A stretch of DNA of 64,000 nt from Sporosarcina cyprini (GCF_022048975.1 NZ_JAKMHX010000010.1:62001-126000), one strand, 5' to 3'; counted from the stretch's first letter, positions 24,373-33,794 are shown. The notes: generated by a model not told the origin, from the letters alone. Made by a program: numbers and translations.

Positions 24373-24505
24373 GCCAAATACATTCGGGTAGGCGCCAAAT
24401 TAACCGGCAAACGCGCCAAATCCGGCCACCCGTGTGCCAAATAACACAGCAAATCTGCCAAATTCGGCGACCCATGCGCCAAATAACACACCAACCTCGC
24501 CAAAT
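24373..24505. repeat. Phased repeat array D: seven GCCAAAT cores at exactly 21 bp
   Basis: GCCAAAT starts at 24373, 24394, 24415, 24436, 24457, 24478 and 24499: six intervals of exactly 21 bp. The core is identical to array A, 24 kb away, while the 14-base linkers differ (several are built from AACACA or CGGCGACCC). On the minus strand 21 bp keeps a frame of IWR-type heptads, but there is no ribosome binding site or homology to support a gene. It lies between the aconitase terminator and the MFS gene. Confidence 0.92.
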
Positions 24506-24531
24506 CCATACGACAAATCCATAAAATGAAC

Positions 24532-24563
24532 AGTGGTGAGCACCCCTTTTCGCGCTCACCACT
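24532..24563 (-). terminator. Hairpin terminator after the aconitase operon
   Basis: AGTGGTGAGC (24532-24541) pairs perfectly with GCTCACCACT (24554-24563). It starts 8 bases after the aconitase stop codon on the minus strand. The T-run is poor (GTTCATTTTATGG), so it may act partly as an mRNA 3' stabiliser. Confidence 0.75.
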
Positions 24564-24570
24564 GTCTCAC

Positions 24571-27264
24571 TCATCTATTCTGGTTTACTATCATTTCTAC
24601 GACAGATGGAAGAATGCCGCCGTTCAAGTAGCATTCCTTCTCCACTTCATTATCGATTCGCAAGATGACCGGGAAATGGAGTTCCGTACCGTCTTTTCGA
24701 ACTGCTTTCATGTCGGTAATTTGCCCGGCAATGAAGGATTGATCGTCCACGCCGCAAATGGAGTATGTTTCGCTGCCGTCCAGGCCGAGGGCTTCCGCGG
24801 ATAGGCCTTCTCCGAATTGGACAGGAAGGACACCCATTCCGACGAGATTGCTGCGGTGGATTCGTTCGAAGCTTTCAGCTAAGACGACTTTCACTCCAAG
24901 GAGTGAGGTGCCCTTTGCCGCCCAGTCGCGCGAGCTGCCCGTCCCGTATTCCTTCCCGGCGATGATGATCAAATTGCGGCCTTCTTCTTTGTAGCTCCGT
25001 GCCGCTTCGTACATGCTGACTACTTCACCTGTCGGACGGTGTGTCGTAAAACCGCCTTCCTTCCCGCCGGCCATCCGGTTCCGCAATCGAATGTTGGCGA
25101 ACGTTCCACGTTCCATAACAAGATGGTTGCCCCGTCTTGCTCCATAGTTGTTGAACGAGCGCGCCTCGATTCCCTTCTCACTCAGAAATCTTCCCGCTTC
25201 GCTATGAACGGGAATTTGTCCAGCCGGCGATATATGGTCAGTTGTAATCGAGTCGCCCAGCACCGCAAGCGGGACCAATTCCCTTGTGTTCTGCTCGATA
25301 GATGTCTTTACATGGCCTTTGTCAAAATAAGGAGCCTTCTGAATATAAGTCGACTCTTCATTCCATTCATACTGCAAGCCATCCGGCGCGTCGATCGACT
25401 CCCATGTTTCGTTGGAATCAACCCGGCTGTATTCGTCCCTGAACAAGGAAGCGTCAATTGTATTTGAAATAATGGATTGCACTTCATCAACGGTCGGCCA
25501 AATGTCACGCAGATAAACAGGAGATCCCATGGCGTCCATGCCAAGCGGCTCTGTCTCCATATCGAGATCCACTCGGCCCGCCAGAGCAAACGCAATTACC
25601 AGTGGCGGCGATGCAAGATAATTCGCCTTAATGAACGGATGGATACGTCCTTCAAAATTCCGGTTTCCGCTCAGCACGGAGGCTACGATCAGTTCCTTGT
25701 CCTGTATCGCCTGTTCCACTTCTGGCGCCAGCGCCCCGCTATTTCCGCAACATGTGGCGCAGCCATATCCGTCAATATGGAAGCCAAGTTGTTCAAGCGA
25801 TGCTAAGAGACCGGCTTTCTCCAAATACTTCGTCACGACCCGCGACCCCGGCGTCAGTGTCGTCTTGACGTAGCCAGGTGGCCGCAGCCCTTTGTCCGCT
25901 GCTTTTTGAGCGAGCAAACCAGCAGCAATCATAACGGAAGGATTTGATGTATTCGTGCAGCTGGTGATAGAGGCCAAAACTACAGCACCCGTTCCGATCC
26001 GGTTACCATCTGGCTCCGCGGAAGGCACTTGGTCTGTCCCATAGCCGCCTTCTGACACTGGTTTCCTAAGTACATCGATGAACGCGTTTTTCATTGAGGC
26101 TAGCGGATTTGTATCCTGTGGACGTTTCGGCCCGCTTACTGTCGGCACGATGCTTCTCAGATCAATTTCCATCGTTTCCGTATACTCCGGTGCTTCCTCT
26201 TGTCCTGAAACAAATAGGCCTTGCGCCTTCCAGTACGCTTCAGCTAGCGGAACAGCTTCACCTCGTCCTGTATTTCGGAAATAATCGAGTGTCCGCTCGT
26301 CCACCGGGAAGAAACTCATGGTTGCGCCGTACTCCGGGGCCATATTGGAGATGGTCGCCCGGTCTGGCACCGAAATATCCTGCACGCCCTCCCCAAAGAA
26401 CTCGACGTACTTGCCAACGACCCCTTTTTTACGAAGCATGCTTGTTACCGTCAACGCGAGATCCGTCGCCGTTACACCTTCACGCAGCTGCCCTTTCAAC
26501 TGGATGCCGATCACTTCCGGCATGACAAAATACAGAGGCTGTCCAAGCATGGCAGCTTCCGCCTCTATACCGCCGACGCCCCATGCGACGGTGCCAATAC
26601 CGTTTACCATCGGCGTGTGGGAATCCGTACCGACAAGCGAATCCGGATAAACCCATGGTCCGTCACTGCGTGTCTCGGTTCTGACGCTAGTTGCCAAATA
26701 CTCCAGATTCACCTGATGGACGATGCCATTGGACGGCGGAACGACTCCAAAGTTTTTGAAGCTTTTCTGCGCCCATCTCACGAACGAATACCGTTCCGCA
26801 TTCCGCTCGTATTCCAGTGCGAGGTTGCGGCCGAATGCTTTCCGGTCGCCCGCATGTTCAATGATAACCGAATGGTCTATGACGAGATCTACTGGAATCA
26901 TCGGGTTGACGGATGCAGGATCCCCGCCCCTGGAAGCGACGGCATCCCGCATGGATGCAAGATCCACAATCGCCGGAACGCCCGTAAAGTCCTGCAGGAC
27001 GATGCGCGCCGGCTTGAACGGAACTTCCGCAGCCGGGCCGCATCCCCAATTTGCCAGCGATTGCACATGCTCCTTAGTAATATAGGTTCCATCGTAGTTC
27101 CGAAGCGCCGATTCCAATAAAATCTTGATTGAATATGGCAAAGAGCCGACCGTGCTGCACCCGAGCTCCTCAAAGCGCCGCAATGATATGTATCGATATT
27201 TTTTTCCGTCCACTGACAGTTCATCCATCAGTTCCGTTATCTTTAACTCCATTAGTTGTTGCAT
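24571..27264 (-). CDS. acnA: Aconitate hydratase (AcnA-type), last gene of the tct-prp operon
   Basis: 897 residues, full-length AcnA/IRP type. The [4Fe-4S] ligands are present in SCTNTSNPS and GYGCATCCGNSG, the substrate-binding QDFTGVPAIVDLA and SLVGTDSHTPMVNG blocks are intact, and the C-terminal swivel domain carries GKEYGTGSSRDWAAKG. It isomerises citrate or a methylated analogue through aconitate. Sitting directly after prpF and prpB, it probably plays the AcnD role for 2-methylcitrate or works on an imported tricarboxylate rather than the TCA cycle; its sequence is AcnA-like, not AcnD-like. Start at 27264 follows GAAAGGTG; a GTG three codons earlier is less well placed. Confidence 0.95.
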   Translation of the reverse strand: MQQLMELKITELMDELSVDGKKYRYISLRRFEELGCSTVGSLPYSIKILLESALRNYDGTYITKEHVQSLANWGCGPAAEVPFKPARIVLQDFTGVPAIVDLASMRDAVASRGGDPASVNPMIPVDLVIDHSVIIEHAGDRKAFGRNLALEYERNAERYSFVRWAQKSFKNFGVVPPSNGIVHQVNLEYLATSVRTETRSDGPWVYPDSLVGTDSHTPMVNGIGTVAWGVGGIEAEAAMLGQPLYFVMPEVIGIQLKGQLREGVTATDLALTVTSMLRKKGVVGKYVEFFGEGVQDISVPDRATISNMAPEYGATMSFFPVDERTLDYFRNTGRGEAVPLAEAYWKAQGLFVSGQEEAPEYTETMEIDLRSIVPTVSGPKRPQDTNPLASMKNAFIDVLRKPVSEGGYGTDQVPSAEPDGNRIGTGAVVLASITSCTNTSNPSVMIAAGLLAQKAADKGLRPPGYVKTTLTPGSRVVTKYLEKAGLLASLEQLGFHIDGYGCATCCGNSGALAPEVEQAIQDKELIVASVLSGNRNFEGRIHPFIKANYLASPPLVIAFALAGRVDLDMETEPLGMDAMGSPVYLRDIWPTVDEVQSIISNTIDASLFRDEYSRVDSNETWESIDAPDGLQYEWNEESTYIQKAPYFDKGHVKTSIEQNTRELVPLAVLGDSITTDHISPAGQIPVHSEAGRFLSEKGIEARSFNNYGARRGNHLVMERGTFANIRLRNRMAGGKEGGFTTHRPTGEVVSMYEAARSYKEEGRNLIIIAGKEYGTGSSRDWAAKGTSLLGVKVVLAESFERIHRSNLVGMGVLPVQFGEGLSAEALGLDGSETYSICGVDDQSFIAGQITDMKAVRKDGTELHFPVILRIDNEVEKECYLNGGILPSVVEMIVNQNR

Positions 27265-27292
27265 CTTCCTCACACCTTTCCAGAAGCGTTCT

Positions 27293-28432
27293 TCATTCCG
27301 GTATATAACAATAGCCGGTCATCATTCGGCGAGCCGTCCGATCCAGACCGACCGTTGCAACGTCTTGCCCGTCCTCCGTCAAGGAGACGGCTACCTCGGC
27401 TATCCCGTCCGGGTGGCCGATGCGGACAACTTGCCGGCCATCTCTTGAAGAGCCCCGGAAGGCATCTCCCGGAATCGTGCCGGAAATTAATAGAACCGCC
27501 GCTAAGTTATAAAGCCCGCTTCCTGCGAATGTCCGGTGAAACTTTCCCATGGATATCATTCGTGCGATGACATCTACTTCATTTGCCTTGATTTGCCGCC
27601 CGGAAGTTGAAACATAATCAGCCGGGGGCGAAACGAGTGCGATTTTCGGAATCGAAGGAATCGCTTTTGCTGCTTCAACGGTTGGGGAAAGCCCGGCTTT
27701 CACTGCCCCTGTCAGCCGGATCGCTTCCAACTTCTCCAGCAGCCCTTCATTCGCAGCAAGCACTGTGTTCGGCTCCGTGCCGTCCAATCCAAAATCCGAA
27801 GTGGATACGAACACGAAGGGATTGACAATATCCGCAATCGTCACAGTATATCGTCCACTCGCGGTTTCCACTTCTGCCCTATGGCCGCAAGGGAATGTAG
27901 CGCCTGTCTTGCCACCGCCCGGTGAAAGGATGGACACCTCAATTCGTGCCCCTGGACGATTCAGCCCCGGCATGAGGAAATCTCCTGTCGCTGCAGCGCA
28001 CCCCTCTGCAGTAACCGGAACTTCCATACGGACATTCCGGTCGATATTTGCATTGTGTACAATTACAGATACTGAGGTGCTTCCTTCCGGCACCTTCACA
28101 TATCCCTCGTCAATCGCGAATGCCCCGATGGCCGCCATCAGATTGCCGCACGTTCCCTCCGCATCCACGACAGGCGTGCCGATGCCGACTTGGTAAAATG
28201 TATAAGAAAGGCAGGCATCCTTAGCAGCGGATTCCCCTATCACCATCACCTTGCTCGTATGTGAGGTTCCTCCGCCCAGGCCATCCACCTGGGACGGATT
28301 GTATGCGTCGATCGCCTCCATGAAAATCCGATTCCATTCTGACCGGGACGCGGGCAAATCCTCTTCTTTGAAGAAAATCCCCCGGCTCGTCCCACCTCGG
28401 TACACTGCACATTTAATCGGTCTTTGTTCCAT
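27293..28432 (-). CDS. prpF: PrpF family protein (2-methylaconitate isomerase type)
   Basis: 379 residues. The N-terminal MEQRPIKCAVYRGGTSRGIFF block with the substrate-binding RGGTSRG and the later GTCGNLMAAIG are PrpF/DUF453 signatures; the fold is a diaminopimelate-epimerase-like pair of domains with one reactive residue (Cys104 or so in GTCGN) at the domain interface. PrpF isomerises 2-methylaconitate; relatives act on oxalomesaconate, methylitaconate or aconitate. Start at 28432 follows CAGGAG. Between prpB (17 bases away) and the aconitase (28 bases away) on the same strand, so all three act on the same substrate. Confidence 0.92.
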   Translation of the reverse strand: MEQRPIKCAVYRGGTSRGIFFKEEDLPASRSEWNRIFMEAIDAYNPSQVDGLGGGTSHTSKVMVIGESAAKDACLSYTFYQVGIGTPVVDAEGTCGNLMAAIGAFAIDEGYVKVPEGSTSVSVIVHNANIDRNVRMEVPVTAEGCAAATGDFLMPGLNRPGARIEVSILSPGGGKTGATFPCGHRAEVETASGRYTVTIADIVNPFVFVSTSDFGLDGTEPNTVLAANEGLLEKLEAIRLTGAVKAGLSPTVEAAKAIPSIPKIALVSPPADYVSTSGRQIKANEVDVIARMISMGKFHRTFAGSGLYNLAAVLLISGTIPGDAFRGSSRDGRQVVRIGHPDGIAEVAVSLTEDGQDVATVGLDRTARRMMTGYCYIPE

Positions 28433-28448
28433 GCGAATCAACTCCTGT

Positions 28449-29351
28449 TCATTCCGGCAAAATGGTTTTGGCAATTTTTCCGTCGAGCGACTCATATTCC
28501 TCGAGACCGATCGTTTCGTACAAATCTTTCCGTGTCTGCATGCGGTCAAGCTTGCCCTTTTGCGAGCCCATTTCGAAAATCTCGGTGAACACCTCTTCGT
28601 ATGCTTTGGCTGCCGCCCGCAAGGACGTTACCGGATAAATGACCATAGAGTAGCCAAAAGACTCGAATTCATCGGCTGTATAATAATCTGTCTTTCCGAA
28701 CTCGGTCATATTAGCAAGCAGTGGTACATCGAACAGGCTTCCGATCTTCCGGAATTCCTCCTCCGTCGTGAGCGCTTCCGGGAATAATCCGTCCGCTCCT
28801 GCTTCCACGTAAAGCTTCATCCGCTTCACCGCAGCGTCCATCCCTTCTACAGCGAGTGCATCCGTGCGCGCAATGACGACGAGAGAAGGGGCCACCTCTT
28901 TAATTGCTTTAATCTTCTGTGCCATTTCCTCTGCTGGGATCAATTTCTTGCCGTTCAAATGGCCACATTTCTTCGGCAGATCCTGGTCCTCAATCTGCAC
29001 GGCCGCCACATTCGCTTCCACCATTTCTTTCGCAGTCCGGGCGACATTCAAAACGCCGCCAAACCCTGTGTCGATATCGGCCAGCACCGGCAACCCCGCT
29101 GCCCGTGTCAGTTCCCTAGCGCGTTCCGCTACTTCCTGCGAATGCAAAATACCGAGATCCGGCAAGCCGCGGCTAGCTGTAAAAGCGGCGCCTGACAAAT
29201 AGAGCGCCTCAAACCCGACCCGCTTTCCAATGAGTGCTGACATTCCATCATGAGCACCAATAATTTTTAAAATGGGCTTTTGTTTAATTCGCGCTAAAAA
29301 CTGCTCCGCCAGTTCCTTTTGCGTCTTCTGTTCTGTAATAAGCCATGTCAT
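28449..29351 (-). CDS. prpB: Methylisocitrate lyase family protein
   Basis: 300 residues. Isocitrate lyase/PEP mutase superfamily: DIDTGFGG metal-binding region near 92-99 and the catalytic KKCGHLNGK loop near 125-133. By family it cleaves 2-methylisocitrate to pyruvate and succinate. Relatives cleave 2,3-dimethylmalate, so the exact substrate is not certain. Start at 29351 behind AAAGAGGGA. It is the first enzyme gene after the transporter genes of the operon. Confidence 0.94.
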   Translation of the reverse strand: MTWLITEQKTQKELAEQFLARIKQKPILKIIGAHDGMSALIGKRVGFEALYLSGAAFTASRGLPDLGILHSQEVAERARELTRAAGLPVLADIDTGFGGVLNVARTAKEMVEANVAAVQIEDQDLPKKCGHLNGKKLIPAEEMAQKIKAIKEVAPSLVVIARTDALAVEGMDAAVKRMKLYVEAGADGLFPEALTTEEEFRKIGSLFDVPLLANMTEFGKTDYYTADEFESFGYSMVIYPVTSLRAAAKAYEEVFTEIFEMGSQKGKLDRMQTRKDLYETIGLEEYESLDGKIAKTILPE

Positions 29352-29372
29352 ATGTATCCCTCTTTCTTTTTT

Positions 29373-30752
29373 TCAATAAAAAATCGACCAATACCCGTAC
29401 ATTGTCGCTATCAAGATGGCAAACCATGTTCCCATCGATAGCGAACCGATTTTCAATAAATCCTTCTTCGAAAAATGACCGTATTCATAACTGATCAAAT
29501 GGATAGGCGACTGCGTCACAAGCAGAAATCCCGGTATTCCCATTAAAAACACACCCATCGCCAGGAAAAGCGGGTTTTGATCCGGGAATGCTTGCCCGAC
29601 GGTAACCGCAATCGGTAAAATGATCGTCAAAAAGCCGAGAACGTTCACGAACACCAAGCGCAACAATGCCGTTACAGCAAGCAGCAAAAGAACAATCCAA
29701 ACATAGGAATCGGTCGCAAAAAGTGTAACGAGCATGTTTGCGAATGCATTTACCGCGCCGGTCGCAATCAGCATATTCGACAGCATTAAAGTTGCCGCAA
29801 AAAACAAGATGAGATCCCATCCTATTTTTTTACTCGCCTGTTCCCATTTCCAGACACCCGAATACGGCAGCATCGTCAACGCAGCTCCAAGCAATGCAAC
29901 AAGCGAAACGGAATACCCGTGAATGCTTTCGGTCATCCAAAGCAACACCACTAATACAATAATCCACAGCACTTTGATTTCCGGCACGCTCATCTTGCCA
30001 AGCTTCTCAATCCTGTCATCCATCAGTCCCTTTAGGAGTTGCTTATCGATCGGCTCAGGTGGAAAGATGAAAATGAAAAGAACATACAGCAACAGGATGA
30101 ATAGCAGGATCGGCGGTCCCATGAAGACAAGCCATTTTACATAATCAAGCCCTCCCGTCAACCCGCCAAGCAGTCCATATGCATAGATCGTCGAACTGGC
30201 TCCCGTGGCCACGAAGGCTCCAGAAATGGGGACCATGAATGTCAGGCCGATGAACAGCGACTTTGCCACGTTTTCTACTTTGCACATAGCCCGTAGATTC
30301 TCAACGATTTCATCCAAAACGGATGCGACCAGGCTCGCTTTCCCCACATTGGATGGAATAAAGAGAGATAGGACAAACATTAGGATGAAGGAGAAAAATA
30401 TGAGTAGCCGGCTGGACCCTCGCGATAAGGCAAGCAGCTTTAAGGACAACCTGCTCGCGAGTCCCGATTCGATGAATGCGCCGGCTATAATGAAAGTCGA
30501 AAAAAGCAGCCAGACAATTTCTGAAGCAAAGAATGACAATGTCTCCTCGTAAGAAAAAAAGTGGAAGGATAACATGAGCATGAGCAACACGGAACTGAAT
30601 GCCAATGGAAAGACCCCACCAATCCAAAGAGCTTGGATAATGATGAGGCACATGAACGCTTTTATGACTAGCGGCACTTGGAAAACCGGGAGGAAGGTGA
30701 ACACGTAAGCAAGCAGACAACTAAAGAACAATAGCGTTTTCCTGCTTTTCAT
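29373..30752 (-). CDS. Divergent DASS/SLC13-type anion transporter
   Basis: 459 residues, about 11-12 membrane segments. Overall plan and repeats follow the Na+/dicarboxylate and Na+/sulfate symporter superfamily, but the signature Ser-Asn-Thr motifs are altered: the first reads SNVGKAS near 117, with a GASSTIYAY loop, and the second half has only NVLGFLTIILP and TQSPIHLISY. It may therefore have a different cation or anion preference from the SLC13 gene at 1696. Start at 30752 follows GAGGAAG; a GTG three codons before is too close to that site. It lies 20 bases after tctA, giving the operon two unrelated transport systems. Confidence 0.85.
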   Translation of the reverse strand: MKSRKTLLFFSCLLAYVFTFLPVFQVPLVIKAFMCLIIIQALWIGGVFPLAFSSVLLMLMLSFHFFSYEETLSFFASEIVWLLFSTFIIAGAFIESGLASRLSLKLLALSRGSSRLLIFFSFILMFVLSLFIPSNVGKASLVASVLDEIVENLRAMCKVENVAKSLFIGLTFMVPISGAFVATGASSTIYAYGLLGGLTGGLDYVKWLVFMGPPILLFILLLYVLFIFIFPPEPIDKQLLKGLMDDRIEKLGKMSVPEIKVLWIIVLVVLLWMTESIHGYSVSLVALLGAALTMLPYSGVWKWEQASKKIGWDLILFFAATLMLSNMLIATGAVNAFANMLVTLFATDSYVWIVLLLLAVTALLRLVFVNVLGFLTIILPIAVTVGQAFPDQNPLFLAMGVFLMGIPGFLLVTQSPIHLISYEYGHFSKKDLLKIGSLSMGTWFAILIATMYGYWSIFY

Positions 30753-30772
30753 TGCCAACACTTCCTCTAGAA

Positions 30773-32284
30773 TTAGTTTTCGCTCAAGTTTCTTTCCATC
30801 TTGCGCTTCCTAAGCCATGACGATAGGAACGGGAACCCGAGAGAAATGATTGTCATGATGACTAGCGCGATCGTAATTGGCGATGCGGTGAGCATTCCGA
30901 ATACATTCGGGTACGAAACCAAACTCATCCGGAAATTTTGCTCCATGTCCGAGCCGACAATAGCAGCTAAAATCAAAGGCGCAACAGGGAATTTCAACAT
31001 TTTCATAACGAGTCCGATTATGCCGAAGATAATAAGGATCACGAAGTCCACCGTCGTGTAACCAAGGGTATATGTACCGATAAAGGCAAGGAGCATAATA
31101 ATCGGATACAAAATACGAGGCGGCGTATCCAAAATCTTTACAAGCAAACCGACAAGCGCAATGTTTAAAATAACAAGGAAAATATTACCTACAAACATAC
31201 TGTTGATGAACGTCCAAACCATATCCGGGTTGTTCTCAAATAACAATGGCCCCGGCTTCATGCCAAGCATGACGATTGCGCCAAGGATGACCGCGGTCGT
31301 GCCGGATCCTGGAATTCCCATCGTCATCATCGGGATAAAGGCACCGACGGCAGCAGCGTTATTGGAAGACTCTGGCGCAGCGAGACCTTCGACTGCCCCT
31401 TCTCCGAATTCCTCCGGCTTTTTAGAAATCTGCTTTTCCATGGAATAGCTCAGCATGGACGCGATTGCGCCGCCAGCTCCAGGAAGAACCCCGACTACAA
31501 AGCCAAGCGGACCGTTCCGGATAATCGGCCATTTAGATCGTTTCCACTGTTCTTTCGTAATCCAAATCTTCCCGACCTTTTTCTTTTCGCCGACCGGCTT
31601 ATCAATCGACAAGAAGTTATAGAGCACTTCACCAACTGCATAAATTCCGATGATAACGACGAGGAAGTCAATACCTTCACTAAGATGTGGATTGCCCATC
31701 GTAAAACGGTAAACACCTGTCTGCAAATCGATTCCAACTGTACTGATCATGAGACCGATCCCCATGGAAATAAAACCTTTTACCATTGCACCCTTCGCAA
31801 GGGATACAATCGCCGACAACGTAAATACCATTAAGAGGAAATACTCAGCCGGACCAAATTTCAACGCAAACCCTGCGAGAGGCTGCGCAAGTACGATGAA
31901 CCCAACAACCGCGATCATACCGCCAATAAGAGAAGCAATTGCGGATATCGCAAGCGCCTGTCCCGCCTGTCCCTTCTTCGCCATCGGGTACCCATCGAAC
32001 GTCGCAGCGATCGCCGAGCCATCCCCTGGTGTATTGAGCAAAATTGAACTGCGCGATCCGCCATACATCGCTCCGTAATAAATCGCAGCCATTAGAATAA
32101 GCGCACTGGTCGGATCCATTCCGAACGTGATTGGAATCAGCAACGCGATTGCTGTTGCAGGTCCAAGGCCGGGCAGCATGCCGACGACTGTTCCTAAAAA
32201 TCCACCGAGCGCAATCCAAAACAAGTTGGCTGGCTGTATGGCGGTTAAAAATCCATCCACTATCACTTGCATATCTTGACCCAT
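30773..32284 (-). CDS. tctA: Tripartite tricarboxylate transporter, large permease TctA
   Basis: 503 residues, about 11-12 membrane segments. Family signatures include GTVVGMLPGLGPATAIALLIP near 28-48, ILLNTPGDGSAIATTFDGYPMAKKGQA-like region near 80-105, and its second-repeat copy GALPGxG as GVLPGAGGAIASML near 265 and GIPGSGTTAVILGA near 320. It is the membrane channel of the TTT system, driven by the ion gradient. Start at 32284 follows AAAGGAGG. 17 bases separate it from tctB. Confidence 0.96.
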   Translation of the reverse strand: MGQDMQVIVDGFLTAIQPANLFWIALGGFLGTVVGMLPGLGPATAIALLIPITFGMDPTSALILMAAIYYGAMYGGSRSSILLNTPGDGSAIAATFDGYPMAKKGQAGQALAISAIASLIGGMIAVVGFIVLAQPLAGFALKFGPAEYFLLMVFTLSAIVSLAKGAMVKGFISMGIGLMISTVGIDLQTGVYRFTMGNPHLSEGIDFLVVIIGIYAVGEVLYNFLSIDKPVGEKKKVGKIWITKEQWKRSKWPIIRNGPLGFVVGVLPGAGGAIASMLSYSMEKQISKKPEEFGEGAVEGLAAPESSNNAAAVGAFIPMMTMGIPGSGTTAVILGAIVMLGMKPGPLLFENNPDMVWTFINSMFVGNIFLVILNIALVGLLVKILDTPPRILYPIIMLLAFIGTYTLGYTTVDFVILIIFGIIGLVMKMLKFPVAPLILAAIVGSDMEQNFRMSLVSYPNVFGMLTASPITIALVIMTIISLGFPFLSSWLRKRKMERNLSEN

Positions 32285-32300
32285 CTTTTATCCTCCTTTC

Positions 32301-32744
32301 TTACGGTAAACTCACTTGCAGCAACGTGCCGAATGCATACCACGTCACAAATGAAAAGATAACGGCAACCAATACATTGGTAATCCACTTTTTCCGTCCG
32401 TTCAGCAAGAACAATAGTCCGCCGAGGAATAAAATGGTTGAAATCAAAAAGCCAATACGCTCAAATACCAACGTATATAAAACCATGAGTACGAGCGATA
32501 CGCCCAGGTAGAGCGGCGCTTTGCCTTCTCGAAGCCCTGCAAAATCCTTAAATGCCACACCTCTCGCCTTAAACTCCTGGAACAAATAGACGAGGCCGCC
32601 ACCAATTAGAATAATGGCGATCAATACCGGAAAATACATTGGCCCATTCGGATTTCCGAGGTTCGATTTCGGCAGGTTCAAGGAAGCAATTAAAAATATG
32701 ATACCGAGTACAACAGTGAACAAAGGGGTAATGAACCGTACCAT
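32301..32744 (-). CDS. tctB: Tripartite tricarboxylate transporter, small permease TctB
   Basis: 147 residues with four membrane segments (about 5-24, 40-60, 78-95, 100-140 as a pair), the usual TctB plan. The start at 32744 follows AAAGGAGG. It is separated from tctC by a hairpin terminator at 32773-32803, which would lower permease expression relative to the binding protein. Confidence 0.9.
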   Translation of the reverse strand: MVRFITPLFTVVLGIIFLIASLNLPKSNLGNPNGPMYFPVLIAIILIGGGLVYLFQEFKARGVAFKDFAGLREGKAPLYLGVSLVLMVLYTLVFERIGFLISTILFLGGLLFLLNGRKKWITNVLVAVIFSFVTWYAFGTLLQVSLP

Positions 32745-32772
32745 TTTCGCTTTCCTCCTTTGGAAGATGAAT

Positions 32773-32803
32773 TAAAAAAGGGAGCCCGCAAAAGCGGGAC
32801 TCA
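32773..32803 (-). terminator. Intercistronic terminator between tctC and tctB
   Basis: On the minus strand GAGTCCCGC pairs with GCGGGCTCC over a TTTT loop, followed by TTTTTT. It begins 13 bases after the tctC stop codon. It probably works as a partial terminator or 3' stabiliser, making the binding protein more abundant than the downstream proteins. Confidence 0.85.
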
Positions 32804-32816
32804 ACCTCATGCAAGC

Positions 32817-33794
32817 TTACTTTTTCAAGCCAGATTCTTCGATCAAATTCTGGTACATCGTTGTTTGCTCCGCAAGGAAAGCTTTTGTATCGGCGCTGTC
32901 CTTATAGAAATCTTCCCAACCGTTATTTTCAAGCAATTCTTTCCAAGCATCTGTCTTCACCATTTCAGAAAGGGCTTCATCCCAATAAGCAATTTGCTCT
33001 TCCGTCATGTCTGGCGGTCCAAGAATTCCTCGCCAGTGAGGGAATACCATATCGACACCCTGCTCTTTCCATGTAGGAACGTCAGGAAGCTCTTCCAACC
33101 GCTCATCAGAAGTGACTGCCAACACTTTAAATTTCTTTGCAATATGCTGCTCCGAAGATTCCGATACAGCCATTGTCGCTGCATCGACATGTCCGCCTAG
33201 CAAACTCGTAACGACGTCACCGCCGCTCTCATATACGAGGAAGTTCAACTTCGTCACATCAACGCCATACGTCTTTGCAGCTTGCACAAACGATAAGTGG
33301 TCATTGTTTCCAAGACCCGGTGCAATACCGATTTTCACAGATGAAGGATCTTTCTTGAGTTGCTCCATAAGCGCCTTGGCATCCTGATAAGGCGAATCAT
33401 TCGGCACCGCAACTGAAATCCATTCAGTCGTCAACGTCGCAATCGGAGTGAAATTTTCATAAGTCAAATCACTTTGGCCTAATAGATTATTCGTAACCAA
33501 CAAACTAGAGTCGATCGCAAGTGTATGAGCATCTTTTTTCGATAGATATTGCCAGCCCACTTCACCGCTTCCGCCCGGCTTATTGACGACCGTCATGCTT
33601 TGGTCAACAATTTTCTCTTCCTTTAAGATCTTTTGGATTGCACGAGCAGTGGCATCCCATCCGCCACCTGGTGTTGCAGGAGCTACAAATTCAATATTCT
33701 TCTTTGGAAACTTATCGCCATCACTGTTGGCGGATGAACAAGCACCCAACACCAAAAGTAAGGACATTCCTAAAAACAAAAGCGTTTTCTTCAT
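32817..33794 (-). CDS. tctC: Tripartite tricarboxylate transporter binding lipoprotein TctC
   Basis: 325 residues. Lipoprotein signal with lipobox LVLGAC (Cys near residue 19), then a Bug/TctC-type binding fold: KNIEFVAPATPGGGWDATARAI near 31-52, which in this family binds a carboxylate through water-bridged loops, and VNKPGGSGEVGWQY near 73. Captures the tricarboxylate outside and delivers it to TctAB. Start at 33794 follows GGGAGAGG; 12 further codons upstream are not needed. First gene of the catabolic operon; a CcpA cre box lies 58-71 bases upstream. Confidence 0.95.
   Translation of the reverse strand: MKKTLLFLGMSLLLVLGACSSANSDGDKFPKKNIEFVAPATPGGGWDATARAIQKILKEEKIVDQSMTVVNKPGGSGEVGWQYLSKKDAHTLAIDSSLLVTNNLLGQSDLTYENFTPIATLTTEWISVAVPNDSPYQDAKALMEQLKKDPSSVKIGIAPGLGNNDHLSFVQAAKTYGVDVTKLNFLVYESGGDVVTSLLGGHVDAATMAVSESSEQHIAKKFKVLAVTSDERLEELPDVPTWKEQGVDMVFPHWRGILGPPDMTEEQIAYWDEALSEMVKTDAWKELLENNGWEDFYKDSADTKAFLAEQTTMYQNLIEESGLKK

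Noticed and set aside
24263..24574. 103-codon minus-strand frame with IWR heptads, starting at the ATGA overlap with the aconitase stop
   Set aside because: The heptad comes from the 21-bp DNA repeat; array A and B show the same design with 20-bp steps that break the frame. A terminator hairpin lies right after its first codons and no protein family fits.
7000..30000. tRNA, rRNA or further riboswitches
   Set aside because: Apart from the proS T-box I found no conserved riboswitch core or cloverleaf by eye; a covariance-model search would be needed to exclude them.
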